This document shows, one piece after another, positions 28,982-39,281 of a DNA stretch of 64,000 nt. Position 1 is the first letter of the stretch; each line of letters opens with the position of its first letter. Source of the stretch: Neobacillus sp. PS3-40 (lineage in GTDB: Bacteria; Bacillota; Bacilli; Bacillales; Cytobacillaceae); the NCBI RefSeq assembly GCF_030915485.1, contig NZ_CP133266.1:2794001-2858000 (forward strand), given 5' to 3'. The notes under the pieces were generated by a model. It ran no database searches. It was not told the DNA's origin and worked only from the letters and a program-made list of their open reading frames with translations. Both the position numbers and the translations under genes were made by a program.

Positions 28982-31747
28982 ATGACATTAGAAAATCAAT
29001 TAATCCAGAAGATGTATTATGAAACATTTATGGAAGAAAGCAATAATGGCAACCAGCCAATCCAAGTTCTTGGTGAAGCCTATATGATGGAGCAGAAAAA
29101 TGAAATGCCGGAACTTTCGTATATTCGCTTTGCCCAGGGTGAAGTTTATTTTCATAATAAGGATTATGAAGCTGCTATTTTTAAATGGGAAAATATCGTT
29201 AATGAATTAGAGTCATGGGCGAAAAAGAATACAGCTGATGCCTATTATGAACTTGGGCTACTATCCTCAGCTGAAGATATTTATAAAACGATTGTAACGG
29301 ATAATCGTATCCTTAATACAGAAGTTGCTTTACAGTTGTTTTCCCTTTACATAGAACGCGGGAAAGTGGATTCTGCCGTAACTGTCATTAAAAAAACAGT
29401 GGCTTTAAATCCAGATTATCCTAATGTAACTGATCTTGCACGAGCATTTTTTGAAGAACAGCAGGATTGGAAAAACGCAGTCGAACTTGTAGTCAATGAA
29501 GCAATTCGTACTGAATCACTAAAATGGTTTGATAGTGTAAAAGCATATGTTGATCAAGGAGTAACAAAACCGTTAATCCCATCGTATTTTTCTGATGCCT
29601 TATTGGTACTGTACGGTTTAGATAAGACGCGTTTTGAACAACTTGTTGTTTCAATTTGGAATAGCTATAAAAATGAGACTGCTTATTTTGCATGGTTAAA
29701 AGAAATTAATCATTTACTAATGAATTTGGACCTTAGTCAGGATGTATCGTGGCATGAGCTATCCAATACTTTTAAAGAAACATATTTAGATTTAATTGAC
29801 GGAAAGCATTTAATAAAAAAATTACAAAATCTTATTCCTAACCTCTTATCCAATTGGCTACGAGTAACTGACCGGATTAGTGCAGTCATCGCGTCAACCG
29901 CTGTCTTGTCATGGAGTGAACTTTTTCCATCAAGCATTAGTGATGAAATGATTTCGGAGGCTGAAACCCTTTTTAGAAACGAGAGTAATAACGCTGATGG
30001 ACTTATTAACAGCCTTCAACTCTTTGATTCAATTATGCAATGGGGAGAAATACATGAGTTGGGAGCCAATCATCGAATAAAATGGATGGTTGACCAATTA
30101 ACAGACTTTGAAACACAGAACTTCTTAATCGCAGGATTAAATGGGAGTGGAAAGTCTTCTTTTGTTAATTTTGTCCTAGAAGATGAACTATTGCAGGATG
30201 CTCCAACAACGTCAGTCGTAGTTTTTAAAGATGATGAGCAGCTAGCTATTGAAGAAATAACGGATTACGAAATTGTAGGGCTTCCTGGCCTATCCGACTT
30301 TCATGAAAGAATGGATCGACGAAGGAATGCATTGGAGTCGTTAATTGAATTTAGAAGCCCAATTCCATTTTTGCATAACCAACGTCTTGCGTTTATTGAT
30401 ACTCCGGGATTAAATGGGAGTCAATATGATCGACAAGAAATTTATAAATATTTGCATGTAGCGGACGCAGTCTTATTCGTACTTGATACAAATGCACCAT
30501 TTACGGATAAGGAACGGACTATTCTTTCACAAATGCATGAGTTAGCACCTGAACTTCCGATCCATTTTCTTTTGAATAAAATGGACACCATTTACAATGA
30601 GCAAGAGGCCGTTCGAATCTTCGATGAAACGAAGTCGACCATCAATGACTATTTGCCGAGTGCATTGGTATTTGCCTTTTCTTCACAATATGATCAAACA
30701 CAACAACTAAGCGACTTAAATGGATTTATCCATTCTATAAAAAATACAAGAAACATTGAGGAAAAACGGTTAGCAAAATTATTGTCTATTATTCGGTCAA
30801 CGATTACTACATTATTGCAGAAACGCATTAACATTGAAAATCAGTTAGTTGAATCGGTAAGATGGAACGAAGAAATGGCTATTAAATTAAATGGGGCTTT
30901 AAATCAACTTCAAGATCTTGAAGTTGAAAAATCCAAGGAATTAACGAAGGATTATCGCTCGATTAAAGAGGCTATTCAGACGGATATCTCGGAAACAATC
31001 CCCAAAATGCTCAAAGACTGTTCAAAATTGATTAGCGAAAATAGTAATTTCAGCAAAATCCATATTGAACTGAATGATGAAATGAATAGTAGAATGCAAG
31101 ATTATCTAGAGAAAAAGGTCTTACCAAATTATTTCAGATCCTTGCAGAATTGGATCAATCACTCCAAAGAACAACTGGAGCAAGGCCAAATGGTTTTGGA
31201 TGAAATAGGTGAGGGATTCAATGCACTATTTGGGGAAGAGCGAATCAAGCTTAACTTTGACTTTAAGACGATAGACGATTGGAGGCGTGATACGGATCGG
31301 ATGACTTGTGGATTCCAATTAGAGGAAGTGAATATTTTCTTCCGTAGAACACCATCACAACTCATATTAAAAAGTGCTGGTAAGCTATTTGGTGCATTGT
31401 CTCAAAACAAAGCTATGCTCAGTAACAAATATAAATCCTTTGTAGAAAATGAAGATTATTCTGAAGTAACTAATTTAGTCATCAAGCGATTTTTCCAGTC
31501 ATTTGAATTATTTGAGAAGTCACTTGAGCGAGATATGTCTTGGATATTTAGGAATCCAATGAATATGTTGACTAAATCAATTGAAGATACACGTTTAGAG
31601 ATTCAAACGAATGAAGAAATGCTTAAGAAAATGAATACGAATCCTGAAATGTATAGGGACCCATTAACACTGTTTGAAGTGAGATTGCGTCAGTTGGAAT
31701 GGATGAGTTTACCTGCAGATGTTATACAGGCTAATTATAAATACTAA
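28982..31747 (+). CDS. TPR-containing dynamin-like GTPase
   Basis: A 921-residue protein. The N-terminal 380 residues are helical and TPR-like (RFAQGEVYFHNKDYEAAIFKWENI; LQLFSLYIERGKVDSAVTVIKKTVALNP). A large GTPase domain follows: G1 GLNGSGKSS near 385, a switch region with GLPGLSDFHERMDRRR, G3 DTPGLNG near 470, and G4 NKMD near 531. A long helical C-terminal region (620-920) resembles dynamin stalk segments. The usual Bacillus DynA has two GTPase heads and no TPR, so this is a different class. Dynamin-like proteins remodel or protect membranes; TPRs suggest a protein partner. ATG 28982 follows GGGGGGAAAG. Single gene with a shared terminator. Confidence 0.82.
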   Translation: MTLENQLIQKMYYETFMEESNNGNQPIQVLGEAYMMEQKNEMPELSYIRFAQGEVYFHNKDYEAAIFKWENIVNELESWAKKNTADAYYELGLLSSAEDIYKTIVTDNRILNTEVALQLFSLYIERGKVDSAVTVIKKTVALNPDYPNVTDLARAFFEEQQDWKNAVELVVNEAIRTESLKWFDSVKAYVDQGVTKPLIPSYFSDALLVLYGLDKTRFEQLVVSIWNSYKNETAYFAWLKEINHLLMNLDLSQDVSWHELSNTFKETYLDLIDGKHLIKKLQNLIPNLLSNWLRVTDRISAVIASTAVLSWSELFPSSISDEMISEAETLFRNESNNADGLINSLQLFDSIMQWGEIHELGANHRIKWMVDQLTDFETQNFLIAGLNGSGKSSFVNFVLEDELLQDAPTTSVVVFKDDEQLAIEEITDYEIVGLPGLSDFHERMDRRRNALESLIEFRSPIPFLHNQRLAFIDTPGLNGSQYDRQEIYKYLHVADAVLFVLDTNAPFTDKERTILSQMHELAPELPIHFLLNKMDTIYNEQEAVRIFDETKSTINDYLPSALVFAFSSQYDQTQQLSDLNGFIHSIKNTRNIEEKRLAKLLSIIRSTITTLLQKRINIENQLVESVRWNEEMAIKLNGALNQLQDLEVEKSKELTKDYRSIKEAIQTDISETIPKMLKDCSKLISENSNFSKIHIELNDEMNSRMQDYLEKKVLPNYFRSLQNWINHSKEQLEQGQMVLDEIGEGFNALFGEERIKLNFDFKTIDDWRRDTDRMTCGFQLEEVNIFFRRTPSQLILKSAGKLFGALSQNKAMLSNKYKSFVENEDYSEVTNLVIKRFFQSFELFEKSLERDMSWIFRNPMNMLTKSIEDTRLEIQTNEEMLKKMNTNPEMYRDPLTLFEVRLRQLEWMSLPADVIQANYKY

Positions 31748-31750
31748 GAT

Positions 31751-31784
31751 AAAAAGGCTGTCAACGCTGGCAGCCTTTTTATTT
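31751..31784. terminator. Bidirectional terminator
   Basis: AAAAAGGCTG and CAGCCTTTTT arms, with further pairing inside, between the convergent GTPase and dehydrogenase genes; T-runs on both strands. Confidence 0.85.
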
Positions 31785-32746
31785 TAGTATCCTTTAGAAT
31801 AATCTACCAAATTAATCGTTGGCGTCTTGCTTACAAGATAACTTTTTAAATTTGGGATTAAAATATTTTCAATTACCCGTTGATTATAGTGTTCTGTTGC
31901 ACCTGAGGCATGAGGAGTAATAATGACGTTTTCCATTTCCCATAATGGGCTGTCAGAATATAATGGCTCTGTCTCGAAAACGTCTAGCCCAGCACCAGCA
32001 ATTTTTTGCTCTTTTAATGCTTCAACTAATTCGTTTTCAACTACAATTTCACCGCGGCCAATATTGATAAAAAAAGCAGAAGGCTTCATAAGGTTAAACT
32101 GCTCGGCACCAAATAACCGAGTTGTTTCCTTTGTGAGAGGAAGCGTGACAACGACGTAGTCACATTTTGGTAGAAGTGTACTTAATTGGTTGGTTGTGTA
32201 CATCTCATCAACAAACTCTTCTTGTCTACCGGAGTTACGAACACCAAGTACTTTCATCCCAAAAGCTTTAGCAATTTTTGCTGTTTCTTTGCCGATATTC
32301 CCGACACCGATAATGCCAATTGTTTTTTCATGCATTTCTAGCTTTAAATGGGAGTGGTCCCATAGTTTTGCTTGCTGATTTTTTACATAGGTATGAAGTT
32401 TTCTTGTTAACGCTAGCATAAGCGCGTGGATCGTTTCAGAAATAGGGTATACATGCACTCCATTAGCACTTGTTAAGGAAATAGTTCTTGCTTCAAACTC
32501 CTGTAACGGAAAGGAGTCTATCCCTGCACTCCAAGATTGAACCCATTTAAGTTTGGATTCGGGTCCTAAGCAATACTGTTCGAACCCCTTTTTCCACCCG
32601 GCAATAATTTCAGCATCCATTAAGTGTTCTTTCCAAATGGTTGGATCTTTGCCAACAATCACTTCCCAATCGGGAATGACTTCTTTAATTTGTGCAATAA
32701 AATCTGGAACAATATTTTGTGGGATAACCAATTTCCTCTTCGTCAT
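31784..32746 (-). CDS. D-2-hydroxyacid dehydrogenase (NAD-dependent)
   Basis: A 320-residue member of the D-isomer-specific 2-hydroxyacid dehydrogenase family. The Rossmann motif is GIIGVGNIGKETAKIAKAFGMKVLGVR near residue 143, the catalytic Arg is in FINIGRGEIV near 232, the Glu in GLDVFETEPL and the His in ITPHASGATEHYN. The substrate is unresolved; it could be a phosphoglycerate, glyoxylate or 2-oxoacid reductase. ATG 32746 is clearly favoured by AGGAGGT 6 nt upstream; the longer frame up to 32800 lacks support. Confidence 0.9.
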   Translation of the reverse strand: MTKRKLVIPQNIVPDFIAQIKEVIPDWEVIVGKDPTIWKEHLMDAEIIAGWKKGFEQYCLGPESKLKWVQSWSAGIDSFPLQEFEARTISLTSANGVHVYPISETIHALMLALTRKLHTYVKNQQAKLWDHSHLKLEMHEKTIGIIGVGNIGKETAKIAKAFGMKVLGVRNSGRQEEFVDEMYTTNQLSTLLPKCDYVVVTLPLTKETTRLFGAEQFNLMKPSAFFINIGRGEIVVENELVEALKEQKIAGAGLDVFETEPLYSDSPLWEMENVIITPHASGATEHYNQRVIENILIPNLKSYLVSKTPTINLVDYSKGY

Positions 32747-32951
32747 ATAGTACCTCCTAAACTTGTATATCTTAATGTAATGATAGCGGAATTGGAGCAA
32801 TAGTTTAACTTCTTTTTAAAAAAAAGAGGGAATATTTGTGCTTTTAACGAAATGTTGTTTGGAAGTGAAAAATGTGATTGAAGGAGGTGGAAATAGGCGA
32901 ATGGATTGTAAATTATTAGATGATCAAAGGATTCAAAAGAAATTCGAATAT

Positions 32952-32983
32952 AAAAATAAAACCAGCTCCCAATAGGAAACTGG
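32952..32983 (-). terminator. Terminator of the 6S RNA transcript
   Basis: On the minus strand CCAGTTTCC-TATT-GGGAGCTGG is followed by TTTTATTTTT. It lies about 200 nt downstream of the predicted 6S start, as expected for a transcript of 190-215 nt. Confidence 0.7.
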
Positions 32984-33168
32984 CTTGATAACAAATTAAT
33001 GAGCCGCATTTGCCGTATTTAATATAAGAAAGTTTTAAACCACCACTCCTCAAAGTGGGTGTTCGCAGAAACCATCCTGCATGTCCTCCACGTCGTAAAG
33101 ACAGAGGCTTGTCATTCCTGTTTCAATTAAAACTCCCTATTACAGCTTAAAGGTTAAAACTTTATTAT
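32984..33168 (-). ncRNA. bsrB: 6S RNA (bsrB/ssrS-type)
   Basis: On the minus strand a long-range closing stem pairs AAAGTTTTAACC (33152-33163) with GGTTTAAAACTTT (33029-33041). Inside it are a terminal hairpin CCTC..GAGG, a GCAG..CTGC stem and a CCAC..GTGG hairpin in the 3' side of the central bubble, the arrangement of 6S RNA, which mimics an open promoter and binds sigma-A RNA polymerase. In B. subtilis the second 6S gene, bsrB, lies next to the RecQ-family gene yocI, and here the neighbour is recQ. The 5' end near 33168 follows a CATAAT -10-like element; the 3' end is approximate. Confidence 0.75.
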
Positions 33169-33342
33169 GAGTACGAACAACGCAGCTTGTACTTAGTATA
33201 GTACAATAAATATCGATCTTATACAATAGAAAAAATATCCATTTACCTCAAACCCATACACTTCATTTCATATCGACCCCAAAAGCGATATAATAAAGGA
33301 AATTCGTTGCACGGAATGTTTTATTTGAAAGGGGAATTTTCG

Positions 33343-35478
33343 TTGTTTGAAAAAGCACAGCAATTTTTAAAATCTCATTTTGGTTATTCTTCTTTCCGTA
33401 ATGGGCAAGAACAAGCTATTCATTCTGTATTAGACAAGAAAAATACAATATGCGTGATGCCAACGGGTGGGGGAAAATCAATTTGCTATCAAATTCCAGC
33501 CTTAGTTTTGCCAGGCACTACGATTGTTATTTCGCCCCTAATTTCGTTAATGAAGGACCAAGTGGATGCACTAGTACAGGTAGGCATTCCAGCAACCTTT
33601 ATTAACAGTTCACTCAGTTTTAAAGAAGCTTATCAACGAATGGGTGAAGCAATAGAGGGAAAGTATAAACTTTTATATATTGCTCCTGAAAGATTGGAAT
33701 CACATGAATTTATGGAAGACTTAAAGAATATGGAAATTCCATTAGTCGCCGTTGACGAGGCTCACTGTATTTCGCAGTGGGGACATGACTTCCGCCCTAG
33801 CTATCGCCATATTCAGAGTCTGATTAGCAGTCTTCCACAACAGCCTAATGTTCTGGCCTTAACAGCAACAGCGACCCCGAAAGTACGGGAGGATATTTGT
33901 CATTTACTTGATATAGATGAACAGAACACAATCATCACTGGATTTGAACGGGAAAACCTTTCTTTTTCTGTGATTAAAGGGCAGGACAGGCTTCACTTTT
34001 TAAAGGATTATTTGAAAAAGAATGAAAAAGAAGCAGGCATCATTTACGCGGCAACCAGAAAGAATGTTGATCAGCTTTTTGAAAAGCTTCGTAAAGAAGG
34101 TATCGATGTTGCTCGTTATCATGCTGGGATGGGTGATGTGGAAAGAAATAACGAACAGGAACGTTTCCTTGAAGATAAAGCGACCGTCATGGTGGCCACC
34201 TCTGCATTCGGAATGGGAATTGACAAGTCAAATATCCGCTATGTTATTCACTTTCAATTACCTAAAAACATGGAAAGCTATTATCAAGAGGCGGGCCGTG
34301 CAGGAAGGGATGGGCTTGATAGCGAATGTATCCTGCTTCATTCCTCCCAGGATGTTCAGATTCAACGCTTTTTGATTGATCAATCGAGTGATAGAGGGCG
34401 TATGAATCAGGAGTTAGAAAAGCTCCAGCAGATGGTTGATTATTGCCATACTGAGAACTGTCTGCAAGAATTTACATTAAAATATTTTGGTGAGACGGAG
34501 ACTAAAGCCTGCGGCAGATGTGGCAATTGCACTGATTCCAGGACGAGTATAGATGTAACGAAAGAAGCCCAAATGGTCATGTCCTGCGTTATTCGGATGG
34601 GGCAGCGATTTGGAAAATTACTCACCTCTCAGGTCCTAACTGGATCAAAAAATAAAAAAATCACAGAGCTTGGCTTTGGCCGCCTTTCCACATATGGAAT
34701 GATGAAAGAAAAAAGTGCAAAAGATGTAAGTGATTTTATTGAATTTTTAATATCACAGGAACTGATTGGTGTCGAGCATGGGTCATACCCCACTCTCTTC
34801 GTGGCTCCAATAGGCAAGGACGTTTTGTTAGGAAAGCAGCAGGTGCATAGAAGAGAGGCAGTCGTAACTAGGAAAGTGTCCAAGAACGATCCATTATTTG
34901 AAGAACTTAGAAATGTAAGAAAGCTAATTGCCGAAACCCAAAAGGTTCCGCCATTTGTAATCTTTGCTGATTCCGCGTTAAAGGATATGTGTACCAAGCT
35001 ACCAAAAACAGATGAGGAATTCCTAAAGGTGAATGGTGTTGGGGAAAATAAACTCAAAAAATATGGTGCTGTATTTATAGATGCAATTAAAGCGTTTGCC
35101 GATTCTAATCCAGAACGGGAACAGGAAATGATTATTGAGGAAGTACCAAAGAAGGCTCGGAAAAAGGCTGAAGGTGATTCACATTTAGAAACACTTAAAT
35201 GGTATCATAGCAACCTAACAGTCATTGAAATTGCTCAAAAACGTGAGTTATCAGTAAGTACAATCGAAAATCACTTGCTACTCTGTGCCCAACAAGGGCT
35301 AGGGGTTGATTTTAAAACTCTGATCCCATCCGAATATCTTCCATTATTACAAAAAGCGGTAGAGGAAGCAGGGCGTGAAAAATTAAAACCAATCAAGGAA
35401 CTTCTCCCAGATGAAATTAGCTATTTTATGATAAAGGGATATCTTTATTTTTTAAGTAAAGATTCAGTGAAAAGTTAA
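33343..35478 (+). CDS. recQ: ATP-dependent DNA helicase RecQ
   Basis: A protein of about 711 residues that unwinds DNA 3'-5' in recombination repair. Motif I MPTGGGKSICYQ lies near residue 37, motif II DEAHCISQWGHDFRPSY near 135, motif VI GRAGRDG near 320. The RecQ zinc-binding Cys cluster (CLQEFTLKYFGETETKACGRCGNC region, near 365-390), the RQC winged helix, an HRDC domain (about 510-590) and a C-terminal HTH (LSVSTIENHLLLC) follow. TTG 33343 is preferred because AAAGGGGAA lies 6-8 nt upstream; an earlier TTG at 33307 lacks a site. Full length for RecQ. Confidence 0.93.
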   Translation: MFEKAQQFLKSHFGYSSFRNGQEQAIHSVLDKKNTICVMPTGGGKSICYQIPALVLPGTTIVISPLISLMKDQVDALVQVGIPATFINSSLSFKEAYQRMGEAIEGKYKLLYIAPERLESHEFMEDLKNMEIPLVAVDEAHCISQWGHDFRPSYRHIQSLISSLPQQPNVLALTATATPKVREDICHLLDIDEQNTIITGFERENLSFSVIKGQDRLHFLKDYLKKNEKEAGIIYAATRKNVDQLFEKLRKEGIDVARYHAGMGDVERNNEQERFLEDKATVMVATSAFGMGIDKSNIRYVIHFQLPKNMESYYQEAGRAGRDGLDSECILLHSSQDVQIQRFLIDQSSDRGRMNQELEKLQQMVDYCHTENCLQEFTLKYFGETETKACGRCGNCTDSRTSIDVTKEAQMVMSCVIRMGQRFGKLLTSQVLTGSKNKKITELGFGRLSTYGMMKEKSAKDVSDFIEFLISQELIGVEHGSYPTLFVAPIGKDVLLGKQQVHRREAVVTRKVSKNDPLFEELRNVRKLIAETQKVPPFVIFADSALKDMCTKLPKTDEEFLKVNGVGENKLKKYGAVFIDAIKAFADSNPEREQEMIIEEVPKKARKKAEGDSHLETLKWYHSNLTVIEIAQKRELSVSTIENHLLLCAQQGLGVDFKTLIPSEYLPLLQKAVEEAGREKLKPIKELLPDEISYFMIKGYLYFLSKDSVKS

Positions 35479-35514
35479 AAACTAGAAGCTAGTAATGACA
35501 AAATAGTAATGAAC

Positions 35515-35546
35515 AAGGCTGCATATTTAATTATGTGGTCTTTTTC
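35515..35546 (+). terminator. Rho-independent terminator
   Basis: AAGGCTGCATA and TATGTGGTCTT arms (three G-U pairs) with five T residues, 37 bp after recQ. Confidence 0.65.
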
Positions 35547-35738
35547 CATTGGTAAATGTAAATATACGTCTTAAGTCTTAGTGCCTTTTACATTTAAGGT
35601 CTATAGAAAGATGGGAGTTTCTCGTTTACTCTAATAATAAGGTCAACTTTGTTTAATCATTTAAAGTGGGTAGCTGAAACCTTATCTAAACAATATCGTA
35701 ATAAAATAAAGGATTTTTAAGACAGGAGTCGATTTACT

Positions 35739-36389
35739 ATGAATCCGTTTCTCTCAATTATTATTCGCAGCTCCATTGCAATACCTGTTGCTTTCGTTGT
35801 TTGGTTAATCAGCTATTTGGGATTTGATCAAACCTTTCTGCTTTCATCAGTCATTTCAGTAAGTGGGGGGATTCTCCTCTCTTATACCGTTAAAATATAT
35901 TTAAACCATCTTTTTTTAAAAAAACAAAAGCTCACAAGAAAAGAGTATAAATACATTAAAAAAAACTTAGATGAAGCAAAGCAAAGAATTTCACGCTTGC
36001 AAAAAGCTTTGTTTTCGTTTCGTCAATATCAGTCAATAAAACAACGAAAAGATCTTATTCTTATTACAAAAAAAATCTACGATATTACTAAAAAAGAACC
36101 GAAACGCTTTTATCAGGCAGAAAAATTTTATTTTTCACATTTAGAATCCTTAGTCGAACTCACAGAAAAATATGTTTTTTTATCAAGGCAGCTGAAAAAG
36201 ACACGAGAACTAGAACAGTCCTTAGATGAAACACGCCAAGCTATTAAAGATCTATCCTTCACCATTGAGAAGGATTTGCATCAGATCATATCTGGAGATA
36301 TTGAACAATTGAATTTTGAATTAGATGTTGTAAAACATTTAAAATCGAATAAGGATTCCGTAATCCCTAATGAAAGCAGGAAGTTATGA
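35739..36389 (+). CDS. xpaC: XpaC family protein
   Basis: A 216-residue protein of the 5-bromo-4-chloroindolyl phosphate hydrolysis (XpaC) family. Two N-terminal membrane helices (residues 8-55) are followed by a basic linker and a long helical cytoplasmic domain ([25 protein letters not shown]). The named activity is historical, and the molecular role is unknown. Its stop overlaps the start of the TelA-like gene by 4 bp, the same pairing as xpaC-yaaN in B. subtilis, so the two are expected to act together in envelope stress tolerance. Confidence 0.85.
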   Translation: MNPFLSIIIRSSIAIPVAFVVWLISYLGFDQTFLLSSVISVSGGILLSYTVKIYLNHLFLKKQKLTRKEYKYIKKNLDEAKQRISRLQKALFSFRQYQSIKQRKDLILITKKIYDITKKEPKRFYQAEKFYFSHLESLVELTEKYVFLSRQLKKTRELEQSLDETRQAIKDLSFTIEKDLHQIISGDIEQLNFELDVVKHLKSNKDSVIPNESRKL

Positions 36390-37546
36390 TGAACGAAAAA
36401 ACTAGCTCTGCAATGGATGAACTACTTTCAAACCCATTTGGTGAACAAAAAGAGTTGTTTCATAAAACTGTCATTCAATCACAGGAAGGAAGACCAGTTA
36501 GACTGATCGATGTAATTCCAGAAGAAAATAGAGCTAAGGCCTATCAACTTGCAAAACAAATTGATCCGACAAATCATCAAGCGATGATTTCGTATGGTAC
36601 ACCAGCTCAAGGAAAGTTATTGTCGTTTTCTCATTCAATGCTTGAACAAGTTCAAAAAGATGATATCGGAGAAGTAGGAGAGATCATTAGTGATTTAATG
36701 AAGAAGCTGAATGATGTAAACCCTGATGAATTAAGTTTGCAAAAACGAACCATCTTTTCACGCATGTTTGGAAAAATATCTAGCTCCATTCAAGAAGTGT
36801 TGTCAAAATATCAAAAGACTGGTGCACAAATTGATCGAATCAGTGTTAAGTTAGAACGGAGTAAAAATGTCCTATTGTCAGACATCGAATTACTTGAACA
36901 TCTTTATGAAACCAATAAAGAATATTTTCATGCGCTAAATATATATATTGCAGCTGGTGAATTAAAACATGAAGAACTAAATGAAAAAACTATTCCAGGC
37001 TTGAGAAAATCGGCTGAAGCAACTCAAGATCAAATGAAGTTCCAAGAAGTAAATGACATGATCCAATTTGCTGATCGTTTAGATAAACGTCTTTATGATT
37101 TGAAATTAAGCAGGGAAATCACAATCCAAAGTGCACCACAAATTCGTCTAATTCAAAATACAAACCAGACACTCGTTGAAAAAATTCAATCATCAATCAT
37201 GACAGCTATACCCCTATGGAAAAACCAAGTGGCGATTGCACTAACACTAATAAGGCAACGTCATGCAGTTGAGGCACAGAAGCAAGTGTCAAAAACAACA
37301 AATGAGTTACTCTTGAAAAATGCAGAAATGTTAAAAACAAACACAATCGAAACCGCAAAAGAAAATGAAAAAGGCATTGTTGATATCGAAACGTTAAAGA
37401 AAACCCAAGAGAGCTTGATTTCTACTCTTGAAGAAACATTGCGAATTCAAGAAGAAGGCCGGAGCAAACGCCGTATTGCCGAAAATGAATTAGCTACAAT
37501 GGAACACGATTTGAGGAAAAAACTGATCAGCATTAAAGAGAATTAA
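36386..37546 (+). CDS. TelA/YaaN-like toxic anion resistance protein
   Basis: A 386-residue almost entirely helical cytosolic protein of the TelA family (YaaN in B. subtilis, KlaA/TelA elsewhere). Characteristic parts are [27 protein letters not shown] near 130 and [41 protein letters not shown] near 280. Family members are linked to tellurite, colicin and envelope-stress resistance, without a known enzymatic activity. ATG 36386 overlaps the xpaC stop. A potential start one codon later is equivalent. Confidence 0.88.
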   Translation: MMNEKTSSAMDELLSNPFGEQKELFHKTVIQSQEGRPVRLIDVIPEENRAKAYQLAKQIDPTNHQAMISYGTPAQGKLLSFSHSMLEQVQKDDIGEVGEIISDLMKKLNDVNPDELSLQKRTIFSRMFGKISSSIQEVLSKYQKTGAQIDRISVKLERSKNVLLSDIELLEHLYETNKEYFHALNIYIAAGELKHEELNEKTIPGLRKSAEATQDQMKFQEVNDMIQFADRLDKRLYDLKLSREITIQSAPQIRLIQNTNQTLVEKIQSSIMTAIPLWKNQVAIALTLIRQRHAVEAQKQVSKTTNELLLKNAEMLKTNTIETAKENEKGIVDIETLKKTQESLISTLEETLRIQEEGRSKRRIAENELATMEHDLRKKLISIKEN

Positions 37547-37748
37547 GCCAAAGTATCGATGAATGTAATTATTTTTAGCGCGTAAAAATGAATATACAAT
37601 GTTTTCTATACCTTGCTGGTTCACTTTCAGCTAGCTATGGAGATGTAAGGATTGGTGAGGTACGAAAAAAATAACTTACTATTCTTTCTACTGGTAAAAA
37701 ATTGTTTTATACTAAATGTAAAGGATTTCTAATTGGAGGGGAATGGAT

Positions 37749-38669
37749 TTGAACGTTTTAGTTGTTGGTGCTGGCGCGATTGGTGGATATTTTGGCGGGC
37801 GTTTGCTCGAAAAAAACATAGATGTTACTTTCTTAGTCAGAGAGAGAAGAAGAAAGCAGCTTGTAGAACACGGGCTTATTATCGAAAGCGTTAATGGAAA
37901 TGCATCATTTATGCCAAAAACGATTGTAACAGGAGAAAATGCTGATCACTTTGATGTCATTATACTTTCGACAAAAGCCTATCATTTAGATGGTGCTATT
38001 CAAGATATTCAACCATATGTAACTGAAGGCACAGTAATTATGCCTCTATTAAATGGAATCTCACATATTCAGAAACTTTCAGATGTTTTTGGCGAGGAAA
38101 ACGTAATTGGCGGTCTATGTTCCATTGAATCGACCCTTGATAAAGAGGGGAAAATCCTGCAAACGAGCCCGCTTAATAACCTAGTATTCGGAGAACTCTC
38201 TGGTGAGAGGTCTAAACGGATCTTAAAAATGGAAGAAATGTTCAGTGGAACAAAAGTAAACTATAAATTAAGTGAAAATGTAAACCAAGATTTATGGCAT
38301 AAATATTTATTTATTACGACCATGTCTGGAATTACAACTTTAATGAGATCACCAATTGGCCCTATTCGCGACGAAGAAAGTGGTCGTGAAACACTTAAAT
38401 GGCTATTGAAGGAAATTATCTCGGTGATGAACCTAGTTCATGCCCCTATTGCTGAGAATATTGAGGATATTCAATTGAAACAAATTGAAGGTTTAGGATA
38501 TACCATGAAAACGTCGATGCAAAGAGATATGGAAAAATTAATGCCAGTCGAAGCAGATCATTTACAAGGCTATTTATTGGGAATTGCCCGTAAAGAGGGA
38601 TTGTCAGTTCCAATTTTGCAAGCCGTTTATGCTAATTTGAAAATTTATGAGGAGCAATTATCTAAATAA
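37749..38669 (+). CDS. panE: 2-dehydropantoate 2-reductase (ketopantoate reductase)
   Basis: A protein of about 306 residues that reduces ketopantoate with NADPH in pantothenate synthesis. The N-terminal Rossmann motif is VLVVGAGAIGGYFGGRLL, with the catalytic Lys in DVIILSTKAYHLDGAI near 73-80 and the C-terminal helical domain carrying the Lys/Asn/Ser/Glu substrate residues (LWHKYLFITTMSG; KTSMQRDME). TTG 37749 is preferred since GGAGGG (37735-37740) is only 2 nt from the alternative ATG 37743; the difference is two residues. Paralogues of this family occur with other oxoacid substrates. Confidence 0.83.
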   Translation: MNVLVVGAGAIGGYFGGRLLEKNIDVTFLVRERRRKQLVEHGLIIESVNGNASFMPKTIVTGENADHFDVIILSTKAYHLDGAIQDIQPYVTEGTVIMPLLNGISHIQKLSDVFGEENVIGGLCSIESTLDKEGKILQTSPLNNLVFGELSGERSKRILKMEEMFSGTKVNYKLSENVNQDLWHKYLFITTMSGITTLMRSPIGPIRDEESGRETLKWLLKEIISVMNLVHAPIAENIEDIQLKQIEGLGYTMKTSMQRDMEKLMPVEADHLQGYLLGIARKEGLSVPILQAVYANLKIYEEQLSK

Positions 38670-38862
38670 GAGATTAAAGCTTTTAAACCACAGATAACAC
38701 TAAAATCACATAACTGAATAATATAGGGATAACAAAAAATGTCAATTATTCACTAAAAGTGAAAGTTAAAAGTGCCCACAAGATGAACTTATAAAAAAGA
38801 TAAGTCAGGTCTTATGATGGAATAAAAAAATACAATGTGGGTGATAAAGAGGAAGTGAATTA

Positions 38863-39132
38863 ATGGGCTTAACAGTTACATTATGGGTGCTTGGTGGTTA
38901 CATTTTATTATCGTTACTTTTTTTACCATTTCAATATTCTTATGTTAAGGAATTAAAAGAAATGGATAAGAAACGAAAAGAACAAGGACTTAGTCAAGAG
39001 GAAATGTACGATAAAATGAGTTTTGAAGAGCAAGAGTTAAACTTTCACGTACAAGGAAGCATTTTATTTATTGGGGCAAATCTATTTGCGTCACTTTTGT
39101 ATAACTGGAAACATAAAAATATGGATCTTTAG
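38863..39132 (+). CDS. DUF3949 family membrane protein
   Basis: An 89-residue protein with membrane helices at about 5-25 and 65-82 flanking a charged cytoplasmic loop (ELKEMDKKRKEQGLSQEEMYDKMSFEEQELNFH). The pattern matches DUF3949 as I know it. No function is known. Start ATG 38863 follows GAGGAAG. A stand-alone gene. Confidence 0.7.
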   Translation: MGLTVTLWVLGGYILLSLLFLPFQYSYVKELKEMDKKRKEQGLSQEEMYDKMSFEEQELNFHVQGSILFIGANLFASLLYNWKHKNMDL

Positions 39133-39236
39133 TTGTTTGTGTTTCATGTGCTTTTTTCATAACTCTCAACCCACTCACCTTCGATTATTTTCTCTATAAA
39201 ATTATTTTAATATTTTTTACCTTTAAATACTAAAAA

Positions 39237-39265
39237 AAGAACCAGGTGCATTTTGCCTGGTTCTT
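39237..39265 (-). terminator. Terminator of the MFS gene
   Basis: AGAACCAGG and CCTGGTTCT arms; on the minus strand followed by a T-run. 17 bp after the MFS stop. Confidence 0.75.
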
Positions 39266-39281
39266 ACCTTATTATTGATCC

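Noticed and set aside
32901-32975. A 24-codon plus-strand ORF after a perfect AAGGAGGTGG
   Set aside because: Spacing to ATG is too long (13 nt) and the 3' end lies in the 6S terminator stem; not convincing as a gene.
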